Assembly: GCF_030705605.1 (NCBI RefSeq)
Contig: NZ_JAPCKK010000011.1
Span: 248,001 to 312,000, forward strand
DNA: 64,000 bases
Reading direction: 5' to 3'
Source: Paenibacillus zeirhizosphaerae
Lineage (GTDB): Bacteria; Bacillota; Bacilli; Paenibacillales; Paenibacillaceae
Shown here: piece after piece, positions 8,273-16,737 of the stretch
How positions within the stretch are numbered: position 1 is the stretch's first letter
Layout: the number at the start of each line of letters is the position of its first letter
Notes under the pieces: generated by a model
The model's database searches: none
What the model saw: the letters and a program-made list of their open reading frames with translations, nothing else
Told to the model about the DNA's origin: nothing
Program-made: the position numbers and the translations under genes

Positions 8273-9568
8273 TTACACCGGAAGATCTGATCCCGGCTGC
8301 TTGGAAATGCCGCTGCGTGCCGAGAAGATCAGATTCAGGATGACCGCCGTCAGCGAGCCAGTTACGATGCCGCTCTGCAGTAGCATTTTGCTCCACTCCG
8401 GCAGCATATCGAACATCTGCGGCACAGCAGCCGATCCCAGACCAACTGCAATGCTGCAGGCCACAATCAGGAGATTGCCTTCCTTGCGCAGATCAACTTC
8501 GGAGAGAATGGAAACACCTGATGCGGCAACCGAGCCGAACATCACGATCATGGCCCCGCCGAGCACCGCATTCGGGATGACGGTGGTGAGTGCCGCCAGC
8601 TTCGGCAGCAGGCCAAGCACTACCATAATGGCTCCCGCCGCAAAGATCACATTCCGCGTTTTCACGCGAGTCAGCGTAATAAGCCCCACATTTTGCGAAA
8701 ACGCCGTATAAGGAAATGCATTAAAAATGCCGCCGAGCACGATAGCCGCACCCTCGGAGCGAAGCCCATTCACAATCTGTTGCTGCTCCACCTTCTGGTC
8801 CGTCGCTCTGCCGACCGCCAGGTACACGCCTGTGGATTCGACCATGCTGACGATATTGACGATAATCATGGTGAGCACCGCGATAATGCTGAACTCCGGC
8901 ATACCAAAGTAAAACGGCTGCGCGATACTGAACAGAGAGGCCGCGCCTACACCTGCAAAATCAACGATCCCCATCATATAACCTGCAGCCGTGCCTACCG
9001 CCAATCCGACAAGCACGGAGACAATACGCCAAAAGCCTTTGCCCCAACGGTTGAACAGCAGGATGACAATCAGTGTAATCAAGGCCAGCAGCAGGTTGCG
9101 TGGTGCTCCGAAATCCGCACTGCCCTGACCTCCCGCGGCATTGTTCATGGCGACCGGAATGAGGGTAAGGCCAATGATAGTCACAACCGTCCCCGTCACA
9201 ACCGTCGGAAAGAACCGAAGCAGCTTGCCGTAAAGCGGCGCAAACAGCACCACAAACAAACCGGACAATATAATCGCGCCATACGCTGTAGCCAGATTCG
9301 AGGTCGAAGCGATGGCGATGATCGGCCCCACTGCGGTAAACGTACAGCCCAGCACGACCGGCAGCCCGCTGCCGAAATATTTGATGCGCAAAATTTGCAG
9401 CAAAGTTGCGAGACCACAGGTAAACAAATCGGCCGCAATGAGATAAGCGATTTGTGTTTCCGTAAGGCCCAGGGCTCCGCCGACAATGAACGGCACGGCA
9501 ATCGCACCGGCGTACATGGCCATAACGTGCTGAAAGCCCAGGGCAAGAATTTTCGGTTTGCTTAACAT
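8273..9568 (-). CDS. pbuX: Xanthine permease, NCS2 family
   Basis: 431-residue polytopic membrane protein of the nucleobase:cation symporter-2 family, importing xanthine with protons. The N-terminal QHVMAMYAGAIAVPFIVGGAL block and an SQNVGLI element (about 300) are family signatures. GGAGGAGG lies directly before ATG 9566-9568. It is the second gene of an operon with xpt (21-bp gap) and shares the guanine riboswitch, so uptake and salvage of xanthine shut down together when guanine is plentiful. The hairpin at 8106-8147 ends the transcript. Confidence 0.95.
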   Translation of the reverse strand: MLSKPKILALGFQHVMAMYAGAIAVPFIVGGALGLTETQIAYLIAADLFTCGLATLLQILRIKYFGSGLPVVLGCTFTAVGPIIAIASTSNLATAYGAIILSGLFVVLFAPLYGKLLRFFPTVVTGTVVTIIGLTLIPVAMNNAAGGQGSADFGAPRNLLLALITLIVILLFNRWGKGFWRIVSVLVGLAVGTAAGYMMGIVDFAGVGAASLFSIAQPFYFGMPEFSIIAVLTMIIVNIVSMVESTGVYLAVGRATDQKVEQQQIVNGLRSEGAAIVLGGIFNAFPYTAFSQNVGLITLTRVKTRNVIFAAGAIMVVLGLLPKLAALTTVIPNAVLGGAMIVMFGSVAASGVSILSEVDLRKEGNLLIVACSIAVGLGSAAVPQMFDMLPEWSKMLLQSGIVTGSLTAVILNLIFSARSGISKQPGSDLPV

Positions 9569-9589
9569 ATAACCTCCTCCTCGGATGGA

Positions 9590-10180
9590 TTAGTGGACTA
9601 AAGATTCTTCGTCGACAAACTGTACATGTCCCGGCGACATGGCTGCGATCCGCGCAAGGGACTGCACACGGATTCCTCGTTCCTCCAGCAGACCTCTCCC
9701 TTCCTGGAAGCTTTTTTCAATCACACAGCCGACCCCGGCCAGCTTCGCACCGGACTCTGCCACAATATCCGTCAGCCCGATCAGCGCCGCGCCTGTAGCC
9801 AGAAAATCATCCACAATAAGCACACGGTCACCTGGACCGAGATAATTTCGGGAGATGCTGACCTGGTAGGTCTCACGTTTCGTAAACGAATATACTTCAG
9901 CCGAATACACCTCTTCCCCTTGGGTCACGGCTTTCTTCTTTTTGGCATATACAAACGGCACACCCAACGCAATGCCCGCAGCCATCGCAAACTGAATGCC
10001 GCTCGCTTCTATAGTAAGCACCTTGGTAATCCGTTCATCGGCAAAGATCCGTCCGAACTCCCTGCCAATCTCCAGCGCAAGCCCCGTGTCCACCTGATGA
10101 TTCAAAAAAGAATCCACCTTCAATACCGTATCGGATAAAATTTGCCCATCCCGCCGGATGCGTTCTTCAAGCTGTTTCAT
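9590..10180 (-). CDS. xpt: Xanthine phosphoribosyltransferase
   Basis: Salvage enzyme making XMP from xanthine and PRPP in the cytosol. 196 residues from ATG 10178-10180. The start begins MKQLEERI, matches family length, and has GGGAG eleven bases upstream; the alternative GTG at 10192 touches that site. The type I PRTase PRPP loop is VLIVDDFLATGAAL (about 120-133). The KVDSFLNHQ block near residue 25 is characteristic of Xpt. First gene of the xpt-pbuX operon, controlled by the leader riboswitch. Confidence 0.95.
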   Translation of the reverse strand: MKQLEERIRRDGQILSDTVLKVDSFLNHQVDTGLALEIGREFGRIFADERITKVLTIEASGIQFAMAAGIALGVPFVYAKKKKAVTQGEEVYSAEVYSFTKRETYQVSISRNYLGPGDRVLIVDDFLATGAALIGLTDIVAESGAKLAGVGCVIEKSFQEGRGLLEERGIRVQSLARIAAMSPGHVQFVDEESLVH

Positions 10181-10204
10181 GTCCTCAGCCACTCCCTTTT
10201 CTTT

Positions 10205-10430
10205 ATCTCTTTTTAAAAAAACAAAAAAGGACAGGTCCTTGAGTTGTTTCTCTCAAGTGAAACCTGTCCTTCCGGGTTCTGGATCATAGTCCGATCCGGT
10301 ACCCAAAAAAGCTTCCGCTGCAGATTCGATCCGAAGCCGAGCGGTATGCAAGTTCACTCATAGTCAGACAATTACAGTGGTCGTCCGGTAGAAACTTTTG
10401 GGCCCTATTCCCAAGATTATATGAGTTCAT
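10205..10430 (-). ncRNA. Guanine (purine) riboswitch of xpt-pbuX
   Basis: The minus-strand aptamer runs from about 10427 to 10355. P1 is ACTCAT/ATGAGT (10421-10426 with 10356-10361), and the conserved ATATAATC, GTTTCTACC and GACTATG core elements are present. The ligand-pairing base in GA-C-TATG is C, as in guanine rather than adenine aptamers. The expression platform is the terminator AAGGACAGG...CCTGTCCTTTTTT at 10223-10271. Guanine binding should favour termination before xpt. Confidence 0.96.
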
Positions 10431-10468
10431 ATGAAATTGAATGAAATATTTCGTAAAATACTCTATGT

Positions 10469-10497
10469 ATAGTACATGCTGTGTCATATGTTTTCAA
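10469..10497 (-). promoter_or_regulatory. Promoter of xpt-pbuX
   Basis: Minus-strand TTGAAA (10492-10497) and TACTAT (10469-10474) with a 17-bp spacer, just upstream of the riboswitch aptamer. It lies back to back with the bceR-type gene. Confidence 0.65.
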
Positions 10498-10543
10498 GCA
10501 GAATTTTTTAGGCAACCTATCCTATCTGAGGAGCGATTTCCTT

Positions 10544-11251
10544 ATGCAGCAAATCATGATCGTGGAAGACGATCCGAAGCTCGCGGAGCTTCTGGAATCT
10601 TATATCGTCAAATACGGCTACGACGTCCATCTGGTGCGAGATTTCAACCGGGTCATAGAGGAGTTCCATCAGATTAAGCCGGATCTCGTCCTGCTGGACA
10701 TCAACTTACCCAGCTACGACGGATACTACTGGTGCCGCCAAATCCGCCTCATCTCCACCTGTCCGGTGCTGTTCATATCGGCGCGCGCCGGCGAGATGGA
10801 CCAGATTATGGCCTTGGAAAACGGCGGCGACGATTATATTACCAAGCCTTTTAACTATGGAGTAGTCATGGCCAAAATCCGCAGCCAGCTCCGCCGTGCC
10901 TATGGTGAGTACGCCCCTGGGCATCAGGAGAGAGTCCTACAGGTGCAGGGGCTGGTGCTCCTCCCGGAAAGACTGGAGCTCAAGCTGGGAACGGAGCGGG
11001 TCACGCTCACCCGCAAAGAAACGGATATTATGGAGAGCTTGATGGAGCGGTATCCACGGGTATCCAGCCGGGACGCGCTGCTGGAGAAGCTGTGGGACGA
11101 CCAGTCCTATGTGGACGAAAATACGCTGAATGTCAACATTACACGGGTGCGCAAGAAGCTGCAGGAGCTGGGCGTTGAAGAAGCGATTGAGACCGTCAGA
11201 GGCACAGGCTACAAGCTGAACGTCACCTGGAACGGGGAGGCGAACGTGTGA
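10544..11251 (+). CDS. BceR-type response regulator
   Basis: OmpR-family regulator of 235 residues. The receiver domain carries acidic residues at 9-10 and the phospho-acceptor Asp52 in LVLLDINLP. A winged helix occupies the C-terminal half, with the TVRGTGYKL end. The start ATG 10544 follows GAGGAG (10528-10533) and gives MQQIMIVEDD; the longer open frame has no ribosome binding site. It overlaps the kinase start by four bases (GTGA). Together with the kinase and the downstream ABC transporter this is the Bce layout, in which the regulator switches on the transporter when cell-wall-active peptides are being removed. Confidence 0.92.
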   Translation: MQQIMIVEDDPKLAELLESYIVKYGYDVHLVRDFNRVIEEFHQIKPDLVLLDINLPSYDGYYWCRQIRLISTCPVLFISARAGEMDQIMALENGGDDYITKPFNYGVVMAKIRSQLRRAYGEYAPGHQERVLQVQGLVLLPERLELKLGTERVTLTRKETDIMESLMERYPRVSSRDALLEKLWDDQSYVDENTLNVNITRVRKKLQELGVEEAIETVRGTGYKLNVTWNGEANV

Positions 11252-12264
11252 AGCTGTTCTTTCGTGAGCATGCGCTGCTGATTGTCGTACAGATTCTGCA
11301 GTTCGCCATCATGCTCTCCATCTATTGGCTGGACGGCTATCGCCAATTGAAGCCTGCGTTATATTCGTCTTTTCTCGGCTTCTTTCTGCTTGGCTGTTAT
11401 CTGGTCTACCACTATATCAGCCGACGCCGTTATTTTCAGCGCTTGAACGCTCCCCTCGAATCCCTGGATGCTTCTTTCGAGAAAATGGAAACGGCCCCCG
11501 TAGCCGAGGCGCTGCAGGAGCTGCTGCGGGCGCAGTACCGTCATTATCAGGAGCAGCTGACCCAAGCCAAACGAGAGCAGAAACAACATCTGACCTTTAT
11601 GGACCAGTGGGTGCATCAGATGAAAACACCCCTTTCGGTCATAGAGCTGACCGTGCAGAATGTGGATGAGCCGGAGTTTGCCAGCATCCGCGAGGAGCTT
11701 GAGCAGCTGCGCGGCGGCCTCAATACCGTACTGTACATGGCGCGGCTGCGCACCTTCGAGCAGGATTTCCACGTCAAAGCAGTCCATCTCTCCAAAATCA
11801 TCAGCGAGGTGCTGAATGATAACAAGCGACTGTTCATCCGTAATCAGGTGTACCCGGAAGTGATCACCGGCGAGCCGGACATTATGGCCGAGTCCGATGA
11901 GAAATGGTTGTTCTTCATGATTTCCCAAGTCGTCATCAATGCCGTGAAATATTCCGCAGGCTCCGGGGAAAAGGTCACGATCTCCTCTTATCTGCGCGGA
12001 ACGGAAGCCGTCATTGAAATCAGTGATCGAGGTGTCGGCATTCCCGCTTCCGATATCAGGCGGGTGTTCGATCCATTTTTTACAGGGGATAACGGCCGAG
12101 GCTTCCGGGAATCGACAGGAATGGGGCTCTATCTTGTCCAAGAAGCCGCCAACCACCTCGGTCACCGGATTGAGCTCGAATCGCAGGTTGGCTCAGGCAC
12201 GACGGTGCGGATTGTTTTTACCTCCTATCAGCTTCGTCCGGACGTGAACCTTACATCCATGTAA
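11248..12264 (+). CDS. BceS-type sensor histidine kinase
   Basis: Intramembrane-sensing kinase, 338 residues. Two membrane segments (about 9-28 and 38-56) have almost no extracellular loop, the hallmark of kinases that read the activity of a BceAB transporter rather than a ligand. The phospho-accepting histidine is His123 in DQWVHQMKTPLS. N box (VVINAVKYS), G1 (DRGVGIP) and G2 (GMGLYLV) motifs are intact. GTG start at 11248, overlapping the regulator stop, with GGGGAGG upstream. Confidence 0.92.
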   Translation: MKLFFREHALLIVVQILQFAIMLSIYWLDGYRQLKPALYSSFLGFFLLGCYLVYHYISRRRYFQRLNAPLESLDASFEKMETAPVAEALQELLRAQYRHYQEQLTQAKREQKQHLTFMDQWVHQMKTPLSVIELTVQNVDEPEFASIREELEQLRGGLNTVLYMARLRTFEQDFHVKAVHLSKIISEVLNDNKRLFIRNQVYPEVITGEPDIMAESDEKWLFFMISQVVINAVKYSAGSGEKVTISSYLRGTEAVIEISDRGVGIPASDIRRVFDPFFTGDNGRGFRESTGMGLYLVQEAANHLGHRIELESQVGSGTTVRIVFTSYQLRPDVNLTSM

Positions 12265-12295
12265 GCCAAGTGAAAGGGAAATCGATAGCTGCCGT

Positions 12296-12320
12296 TTGAC
12301 CGGCACTCTATACTGGTCAC
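12296..12320 (+). promoter_or_regulatory. Candidate BceR operator before the ABC transporter
   Basis: TGACC (12297-12301) and GGTCA (12315-12319) form an inverted repeat in the 90-bp gap between the kinase and the ATPase genes. BceR-type sites in Bacillus also pair a TGAC-like and a GTCA-like half, although with shorter spacing. I could not find a convincing -10 downstream. Confidence 0.4.
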
Positions 12321-12354
12321 AGATGAGGAAAGCATTCTGAAGGGAGCTCTGCAC

Positions 12355-13119
12355 ATGCTGAATGTGAACCAGGTATCGAAAATTTATGAAGGCAAAGTAG
12401 CCTATCGTGCTCTGACCGATATCAGCTTTACCATCGAGGACGGAGAGTTTGTCGGCATTATGGGCCCGTCGGGCAGCGGCAAAACGACCCTGCTCAATTT
12501 GATTGCCACCATTGACGACCCAACCACCGGCGAGATTCTGATTGACGGGCGCAATATCACCAGGCTTTCCAAACATGAGCTGGCTCAATTTCGCCGCCGC
12601 GAGCTGGGCTTCGTTTTTCAGGACTTCAATCTCCTGCATACCTTGACGGTTGAGGAGAATATCGTCCTGCCCTTGACCCTGGACGGCAAAGGAGTGAAGG
12701 AAATGAAGGTCCGGGCGCAGACAATCGCCGAGAAGCTGGGCATTACAGCCATTATGAACAAACGCACCTACGAAATATCCGGCGGACAGGCGCAGCGGGC
12801 CGCGATTGCCAGGGCCATGGTTCATGCCCCCAAGCTTGTGCTGGCAGACGAACCGACCGGCAATCTGGACTCCAAGTCCGCCAAGGACGTGATGCAGATG
12901 CTGGAGAAAATCAACGTTGAGCAGCGGGCCACCATGATGCTGGTGACGCATGACGCCGTAGCCGCCAGCTATTGTCACCGGGTTATTTTCATCCGAGATG
13001 GCAAGCTGTACACTGAAATTAACCGCGGGGACAACCGCCAAACCTTTTTCCAGAAAATCATCGACACCTTGTCACTGTTAGGGGGGCACGGCAATGACGT
13101 TCCGCCAGTTCGCGTTTAA
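12355..13119 (+). CDS. BceA-type ABC transporter ATPase
   Basis: 254-residue nucleotide-binding subunit. Walker A is GPSGSGKTTLLN (about 38-49), the signature motif ISGGQAQR (about 142-149), Walker B LVLADEPTG, and the H loop LVTHD. The Q-loop region FVFQDFNLLHTLTVEEN matches MacB/Bce/LolD-type ATPases. ATG 12355 is preceded by GAAGGGAG. Its end overlaps the permease gene by 26 bp. It powers the paired permease against membrane-bound peptide antibiotics; the actual peptide is not predictable. Confidence 0.93.
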   Translation: MLNVNQVSKIYEGKVAYRALTDISFTIEDGEFVGIMGPSGSGKTTLLNLIATIDDPTTGEILIDGRNITRLSKHELAQFRRRELGFVFQDFNLLHTLTVEENIVLPLTLDGKGVKEMKVRAQTIAEKLGITAIMNKRTYEISGGQAQRAAIARAMVHAPKLVLADEPTGNLDSKSAKDVMQMLEKINVEQRATMMLVTHDAVAASYCHRVIFIRDGKLYTEINRGDNRQTFFQKIIDTLSLLGGHGNDVPPVRV

Positions 13120-14977
13120 CAACGTCTCCCGCAACAAAAGGCTTTATGCCGCTTATTTTCTGAGCAGCCTGTTCACGGTGATGGTGTTTTTCACCTTTTC
13201 CATCTTTGCCTATCACCCAATGCTCGGACCCGGCCATGTACACAGTAATGCGGCTACGGCACTTGCTGTATCCAAATGGATCATCTTTGTGTTTTCGTTC
13301 TTCTTTGTGCTCTACTCCATGAGCGCCTTTCTGCAGTCACGCAAACGGGAATTCGGGCTGTTAATGCTTCAGGGCATGTCTATCGGCCAGCTGCGTCGAA
13401 TGGTTTTTCTTGAAAACATGCTGATCGGCTCAGCAGCCACCGTGGGCGGGATCGGACTGGGCCTTGTATTCGCCAAAGCCGTGCTGCTTCTGGGCGAAAA
13501 CGTTCTGTACATCGAGGACCGGCTCGCTTTTTATTTTCCGCTTAAAGCTATTGGGATGACGATGGCTTCGTTTTTGGTTCTATTCATTTTAATCTCATTC
13601 TTTATCTCGGCCGTACTGCGGAGCGGAAAGCTGGTCACGCTGATCAAAGGCAGTAAAATATCCAAAGGAGAACCGAAAGCATCTGTCGTGCTCTCGCTGA
13701 TCGTCGTGCTGCTCATCATAATCAGCTATACCCTCTCACTGCTGGCTAAAGGCATGATGGTCGTCATGCTGCTGCTTCCCGTAGTGATTATGGTGTGCAT
13801 TGCCACCTATCTGCTGTTTACCCAGCTCAGCGTTTATGTAATTCGGCTGCTGAAGGGACGGGAAAGCATCTTCTGGCGAAAAACCAATATGCTGCTGTTG
13901 TCCGATCTCGCTTACCGGATGAAGGACAACGCCCGTACCTTTTTCCTCGTCTCCATTATTTCGACGGTCGCCTTCTGCTCCATCGGTGCCCTGTACGGAT
14001 TCAGAACCGTTCTGCTTGAACCGCTGATGGACAGCAACCCTTATCTGGTCAGTCTGAATTCTACAGCAGATAATCCGGAAGAAGACCGGCAGGTGCAAAG
14101 GATCGATGAAGAGCTGTCCAAGGCCCATATTCAAGCCGTTCCCATAGAAACAACCTTAACCTATTATCAGGTTGAAGGGGATAAAAGACCCGTGCTGATC
14201 ATCGGCCAATCCGAATACAACCGGCTGGCGAACCATCTGCAGGCAGAACAAATTCAATTGCAGGATGGAGAAGTCGCGGCAGTAGGATACTGGATGTCCG
14301 GCGGAATCATGTCGAAGCCACAGGCGAATTCAGAGTATCGGCTGGCATCAGGTGTCACGATTCAAGCAGACCAGCAGGTTCTATCGACCGTCCTGCCTGA
14401 GAACAAGGCTTCTCTTGTGTTGACGGACCAGGCTTATGCCCAGCTCGGTCAGCCTGATGAAGCGCGTCAATTGCGTGTCTGGATCGGAGCCGAGGGGCAG
14501 CCGGGAGCGGTTGAGGCAGGTGAGAAACTGGCGGATCAGTTTCCTTATTCTGATGATTACCGGTTCATCGCCAAGGATTATCAAATGATGGCCGTAATCA
14601 AAGGCTATGCTCCGATGCTGTTTATCGGTTTGTTTGTCGGCATTGTCTTTTTTGTCTCTGCAGGCAGCTTTCTTTACTTCCGCTTGTACAGTGATCTGGA
14701 CGACGACAAAGAGAAGTTCCGTTCCATTTCCAAGCTGGGCCTGAGCGAAAGAGAGCTGACCAAGGTGCTCACCCGGCAGATTTCGCTGCTCTTCTTTGCG
14801 CCGATTGTGGTTGCATTGATTCATGGGGCCGTGGCGCTCACGGCCTTATCAAATATGTTTGCATATTCATTATTCCGCGAGTCGGCCGTCGTATTGGGCG
14901 TGTTCTTCATCATTCAGGTTGTTTATTTTATCATTGTGCGGTTCTTTTATATCAAGCAGGTGAAGGCAGCGCTCTGA
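13094..14977 (+). CDS. BceB-type ABC transporter permease
   Basis: 627-residue permease with the Bce layout: one N-terminal membrane segment, three more by about 200, further paired segments to about 310, a large extracellular domain of roughly 200 residues (about 310-510) rich in polar residues, and two or three C-terminal segments. The extracellular domain determines peptide specificity in this family. GGGGGG precedes ATG 13094 inside the ATPase gene. Last gene of the four-gene module; a strong hairpin follows at 15051. Confidence 0.92.
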   Translation: MTFRQFAFNNVSRNKRLYAAYFLSSLFTVMVFFTFSIFAYHPMLGPGHVHSNAATALAVSKWIIFVFSFFFVLYSMSAFLQSRKREFGLLMLQGMSIGQLRRMVFLENMLIGSAATVGGIGLGLVFAKAVLLLGENVLYIEDRLAFYFPLKAIGMTMASFLVLFILISFFISAVLRSGKLVTLIKGSKISKGEPKASVVLSLIVVLLIIISYTLSLLAKGMMVVMLLLPVVIMVCIATYLLFTQLSVYVIRLLKGRESIFWRKTNMLLLSDLAYRMKDNARTFFLVSIISTVAFCSIGALYGFRTVLLEPLMDSNPYLVSLNSTADNPEEDRQVQRIDEELSKAHIQAVPIETTLTYYQVEGDKRPVLIIGQSEYNRLANHLQAEQIQLQDGEVAAVGYWMSGGIMSKPQANSEYRLASGVTIQADQQVLSTVLPENKASLVLTDQAYAQLGQPDEARQLRVWIGAEGQPGAVEAGEKLADQFPYSDDYRFIAKDYQMMAVIKGYAPMLFIGLFVGIVFFVSAGSFLYFRLYSDLDDDKEKFRSISKLGLSERELTKVLTRQISLLFFAPIVVALIHGAVALTALSNMFAYSLFRESAVVLGVFFIIQVVYFIIVRFFYIKQVKAAL

Positions 14978-15050
14978 TATTGTTTTTTGTCTGAAATGCA
15001 AACAGAGCATTCCGTCGCGTCCTGTCCTTATTTCGGCGGGTGAATTAAAT

Positions 15051-15091
15051 AAAAGCTCATCGTTTCCTCTAAGGAACGCGATGAGCCTTTG
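15051..15091 (+). terminator. Terminator after the Bce module (GCTCATCG family)
   Basis: GCTCATCG (15055-15062) pairs with CGATGAGC (15079-15086), with A-rich and T-rich flanks. A near-identical hairpin lies at 27533-27579. It may serve both strands. Confidence 0.75.
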
Positions 15092-15173
15092 ATTTTAGAG
15101 CAGGAAAAGTAGTTGAACCGAATAGTTACCCTCTTGATCCAACATAAAAAATGTACAACAGTGGTCATTAAAA

Positions 15174-15896
15174 CTATCTTCCAAAACTCAAAATTTCATT
15201 CCCGGAATCAGTCATTATTATAAATCTTTGATCTGTTTTGTTTTTGTATTTATGTGCAGGGACCGAGCCAGAGCTCACAGTTTTTGTATATTTTGAAGGA
15301 TTGTTTATAACGTCATCTCTGCAAGTGCCAGCAGCTAATAAATAGTTATATAGATTTGTTACACTTACTTCGGATTTATGTTTTCTGAAGTGATATTCGA
15401 GAGACGCTCCACGAGTGCTAAACGTACCTTTATGCCAACCAAGCGTAGCCAGTTGAGCCTCAGAATATTCCAATCTGGCATTTCCAGTCAAGTTTCTTGT
15501 ACCGCTACCATCAACAACTCTTATATTAACATTATATACCATTTGAGTTCGAGTCATCGGTACATTCCATACAAATGTTTTTCCAACCGCTGGTGGAACA
15601 CTTCCTGATTTCGCCGCTAAAGTACCATAGTCAGTTGCAGTCCCGCTCACTGTTACATTATCCAGAGGGTCTACACCAATATTCCCAACCCAAACAGCCA
15701 AGTTGGTGTAAGAAGGAGATACTGTAATAGGTATTCCATTCGGAGCCTGTTGTATGCTGTTTTGGTTTTGGTCAAATGTAACCGTTGGTGCGTAGGGATC
15801 GGTAGTATTAGGAGTATGATCCTCTGCAAATACAGTTGCGCTGATGGAAAATAGCATTATAAGTGTTAAAAGAGAACTAAGAATTTTTTTGTTCAT
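15174..15896 (-). CDS. Secreted protein with Ig-like domain and putative BECR-type RNase toxin domain
   Basis: 240 residues. A classical Sec signal peptide (about 1-24, KKILSS...ISATVFA) precedes a beta-rich stretch (about 38-140) that resembles an Ig-like or CARDB-like sandwich. The C-terminal 85 residues contain LEYHFRKHKSEV, a YNYLLAA helix and a final strand pair ending GNEILSFGR. This H..KH...Y...A...ILSF pattern is how BECR-fold (barnase/EndoU/colicin-D-like) toxin tips look in polymorphic toxins; recognition is by pattern only. GGGAG lies nine bases before ATG 15894-15896. The small acidic gene 24 bp upstream is a plausible immunity partner. The region is much more AT-rich than its flanks, suggesting transfer. 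An unrelated secreted protein of unknown role remains possible. Confidence 0.6.
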   Translation of the reverse strand: MNKKILSSLLTLIMLFSISATVFAEDHTPNTTDPYAPTVTFDQNQNSIQQAPNGIPITVSPSYTNLAVWVGNIGVDPLDNVTVSGTATDYGTLAAKSGSVPPAVGKTFVWNVPMTRTQMVYNVNIRVVDGSGTRNLTGNARLEYSEAQLATLGWHKGTFSTRGASLEYHFRKHKSEVSVTNLYNYLLAAGTCRDDVINNPSKYTKTVSSGSVPAHKYKNKTDQRFIIMTDSGNEILSFGR

Positions 15897-15920
15897 TATG
15901 GAACGCTCCCTAATTTTAGA

Positions 15921-16250
15921 TTAAATTCCGCAAATCGTGAAAAAAGAGTGATTTTTGAAACAGTCATTTGCCCATTCATCAATCTCTATCAATAGTTGTC
16001 TTGTTGTCGCGGATTTGGATGAGAGTACAATTTGTTTAATACTCTCCCATTCAACTCTTTTTACTTCTGTAGGACCATAGTAGTTAAAATTCACAAGAGA
16101 GTTAGCTAATACTTCTCCTAACTCTGTCTCAGCCAGTACTTCTTCTGTTACATAAATTGAACTATCTAACCAATGAGAACCATTAAGTTGTCCTTGCATA
16201 AATTCGAACACATCATGCCCGTTCAACTCATGTTTCTTTAAAGTCAACAA
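15921..16250 (-). CDS. Small acidic cytosolic protein, candidate immunity protein
   Basis: 109 residues, no signal peptide or membrane segment, acidic overall. I do not recognise a family. It begins with TTG 16248-16250, seven bases after a strong GGAGG (16258-16262); the only internal ATG is near residue 18. It lies directly upstream of the secreted protein and probably shares its transcript. Size, acidity and pairing with a putative exported nuclease suggest an immunity protein, but in many toxin systems the immunity gene comes second, so order is not diagnostic. Confidence 0.6.
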   Translation of the reverse strand: MLTLKKHELNGHDVFEFMQGQLNGSHWLDSSIYVTEEVLAETELGEVLANSLVNFNYYGPTEVKRVEWESIKQIVLSSKSATTRQLLIEIDEWANDCFKNHSFFTICGI

Positions 16251-16295
16251 TTAGTTTCCTCCATACTAAATATTTTCTTTTTTTGATATTAAAGA

Positions 16296-16324
16296 ATTAT
16301 ACATAAAGAAAAAGAATACAGAAA
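16296..16324 (-). promoter_or_regulatory. Candidate promoter of the toxin/immunity-like pair
   Basis: Minus-strand TATAAT (16296-16301), with a poor -35 (TTTCTG, 16319-16324) 17 bp upstream. It lies about 45 bp before the TTG start. Confidence 0.4.
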
Positions 16325-16540
16325 AAACGCTATTTCTCTAAGTAAGTCACCCTCCCTTTGTTAATTATTCGAGCATGGGAATAATAACCACAGCTTTCGT
16401 TCATTTTATACAATAATAACCATTTTGTATACCTTTTTTTAATATAATAGTTTTATTATGGGGAAAAATGTATTATATTACCTTAAAGTAGCGAAGCACC
16501 CAAAGTCCGAAGCGACAACCTGCAACTCTTAACTGCCCGT
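16325..16540. other. AT-rich intergenic stretch without a gene
   Basis: No supportable coding frame. It holds two AATAATAACCA copies (16380-16390 and 16412-16422) and an inverted repeat TAATATAATA/TATTATATTA near 16440-16483. These may be regulatory for the adjacent cassette or only AT-rich debris. Confidence 0.4.
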
Positions 16541-16545
16541 CGCAG

Positions 16546-16728
16546 TCACTGAGGCATTGAAAACAAGCTCCGTTGAGTGTAGATACGGTCATGCAGGAAG
16601 ATAAAAGTCGTGCTCGCAACCAGGCATAGGACAGAAAACCTCAATAGAATAGCCGCGATGGTGGTACTGACGATGGTGGTTTTTCTCGTCACGCCGTCGT
16701 TTCCAGATTTCCCGCAAAGTACTTTCAA
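16546..16728 (-). CDS. Possible small membrane protein coupled to the tipA-like gene
   Basis: 60 residues with one hydrophobic stretch (about 20-45). TTG 16726-16728 lies five bases after AGGAGG (16734-16739), and that ribosome binding site overlaps the stop codon of the MerR/TipA-like gene, so translational coupling is possible. No family recognised. It could equally be debris with a fortuitous ribosome binding site. Confidence 0.3.
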   Translation of the reverse strand: MKVLCGKSGNDGVTRKTTIVSTTIAAILLRFSVLCLVASTTFIFLHDRIYTQRSLFSMPQ

Positions 16729-16737
16729 TACGACCTC

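Noticed and set aside
8693..9565. 290-codon plus-strand open frame opposite pbuX
   Set aside because: It lies wholly antisense to a clear NCS2 permease; composition is Arg/His-rich and no start signal is present. A reading-frame shadow of a GC-rich gene.
11359..12165. 268-codon minus-strand open frame opposite the kinase
   Set aside because: Antisense shadow of the BceS-type kinase, without ribosome binding site or recognisable domain.
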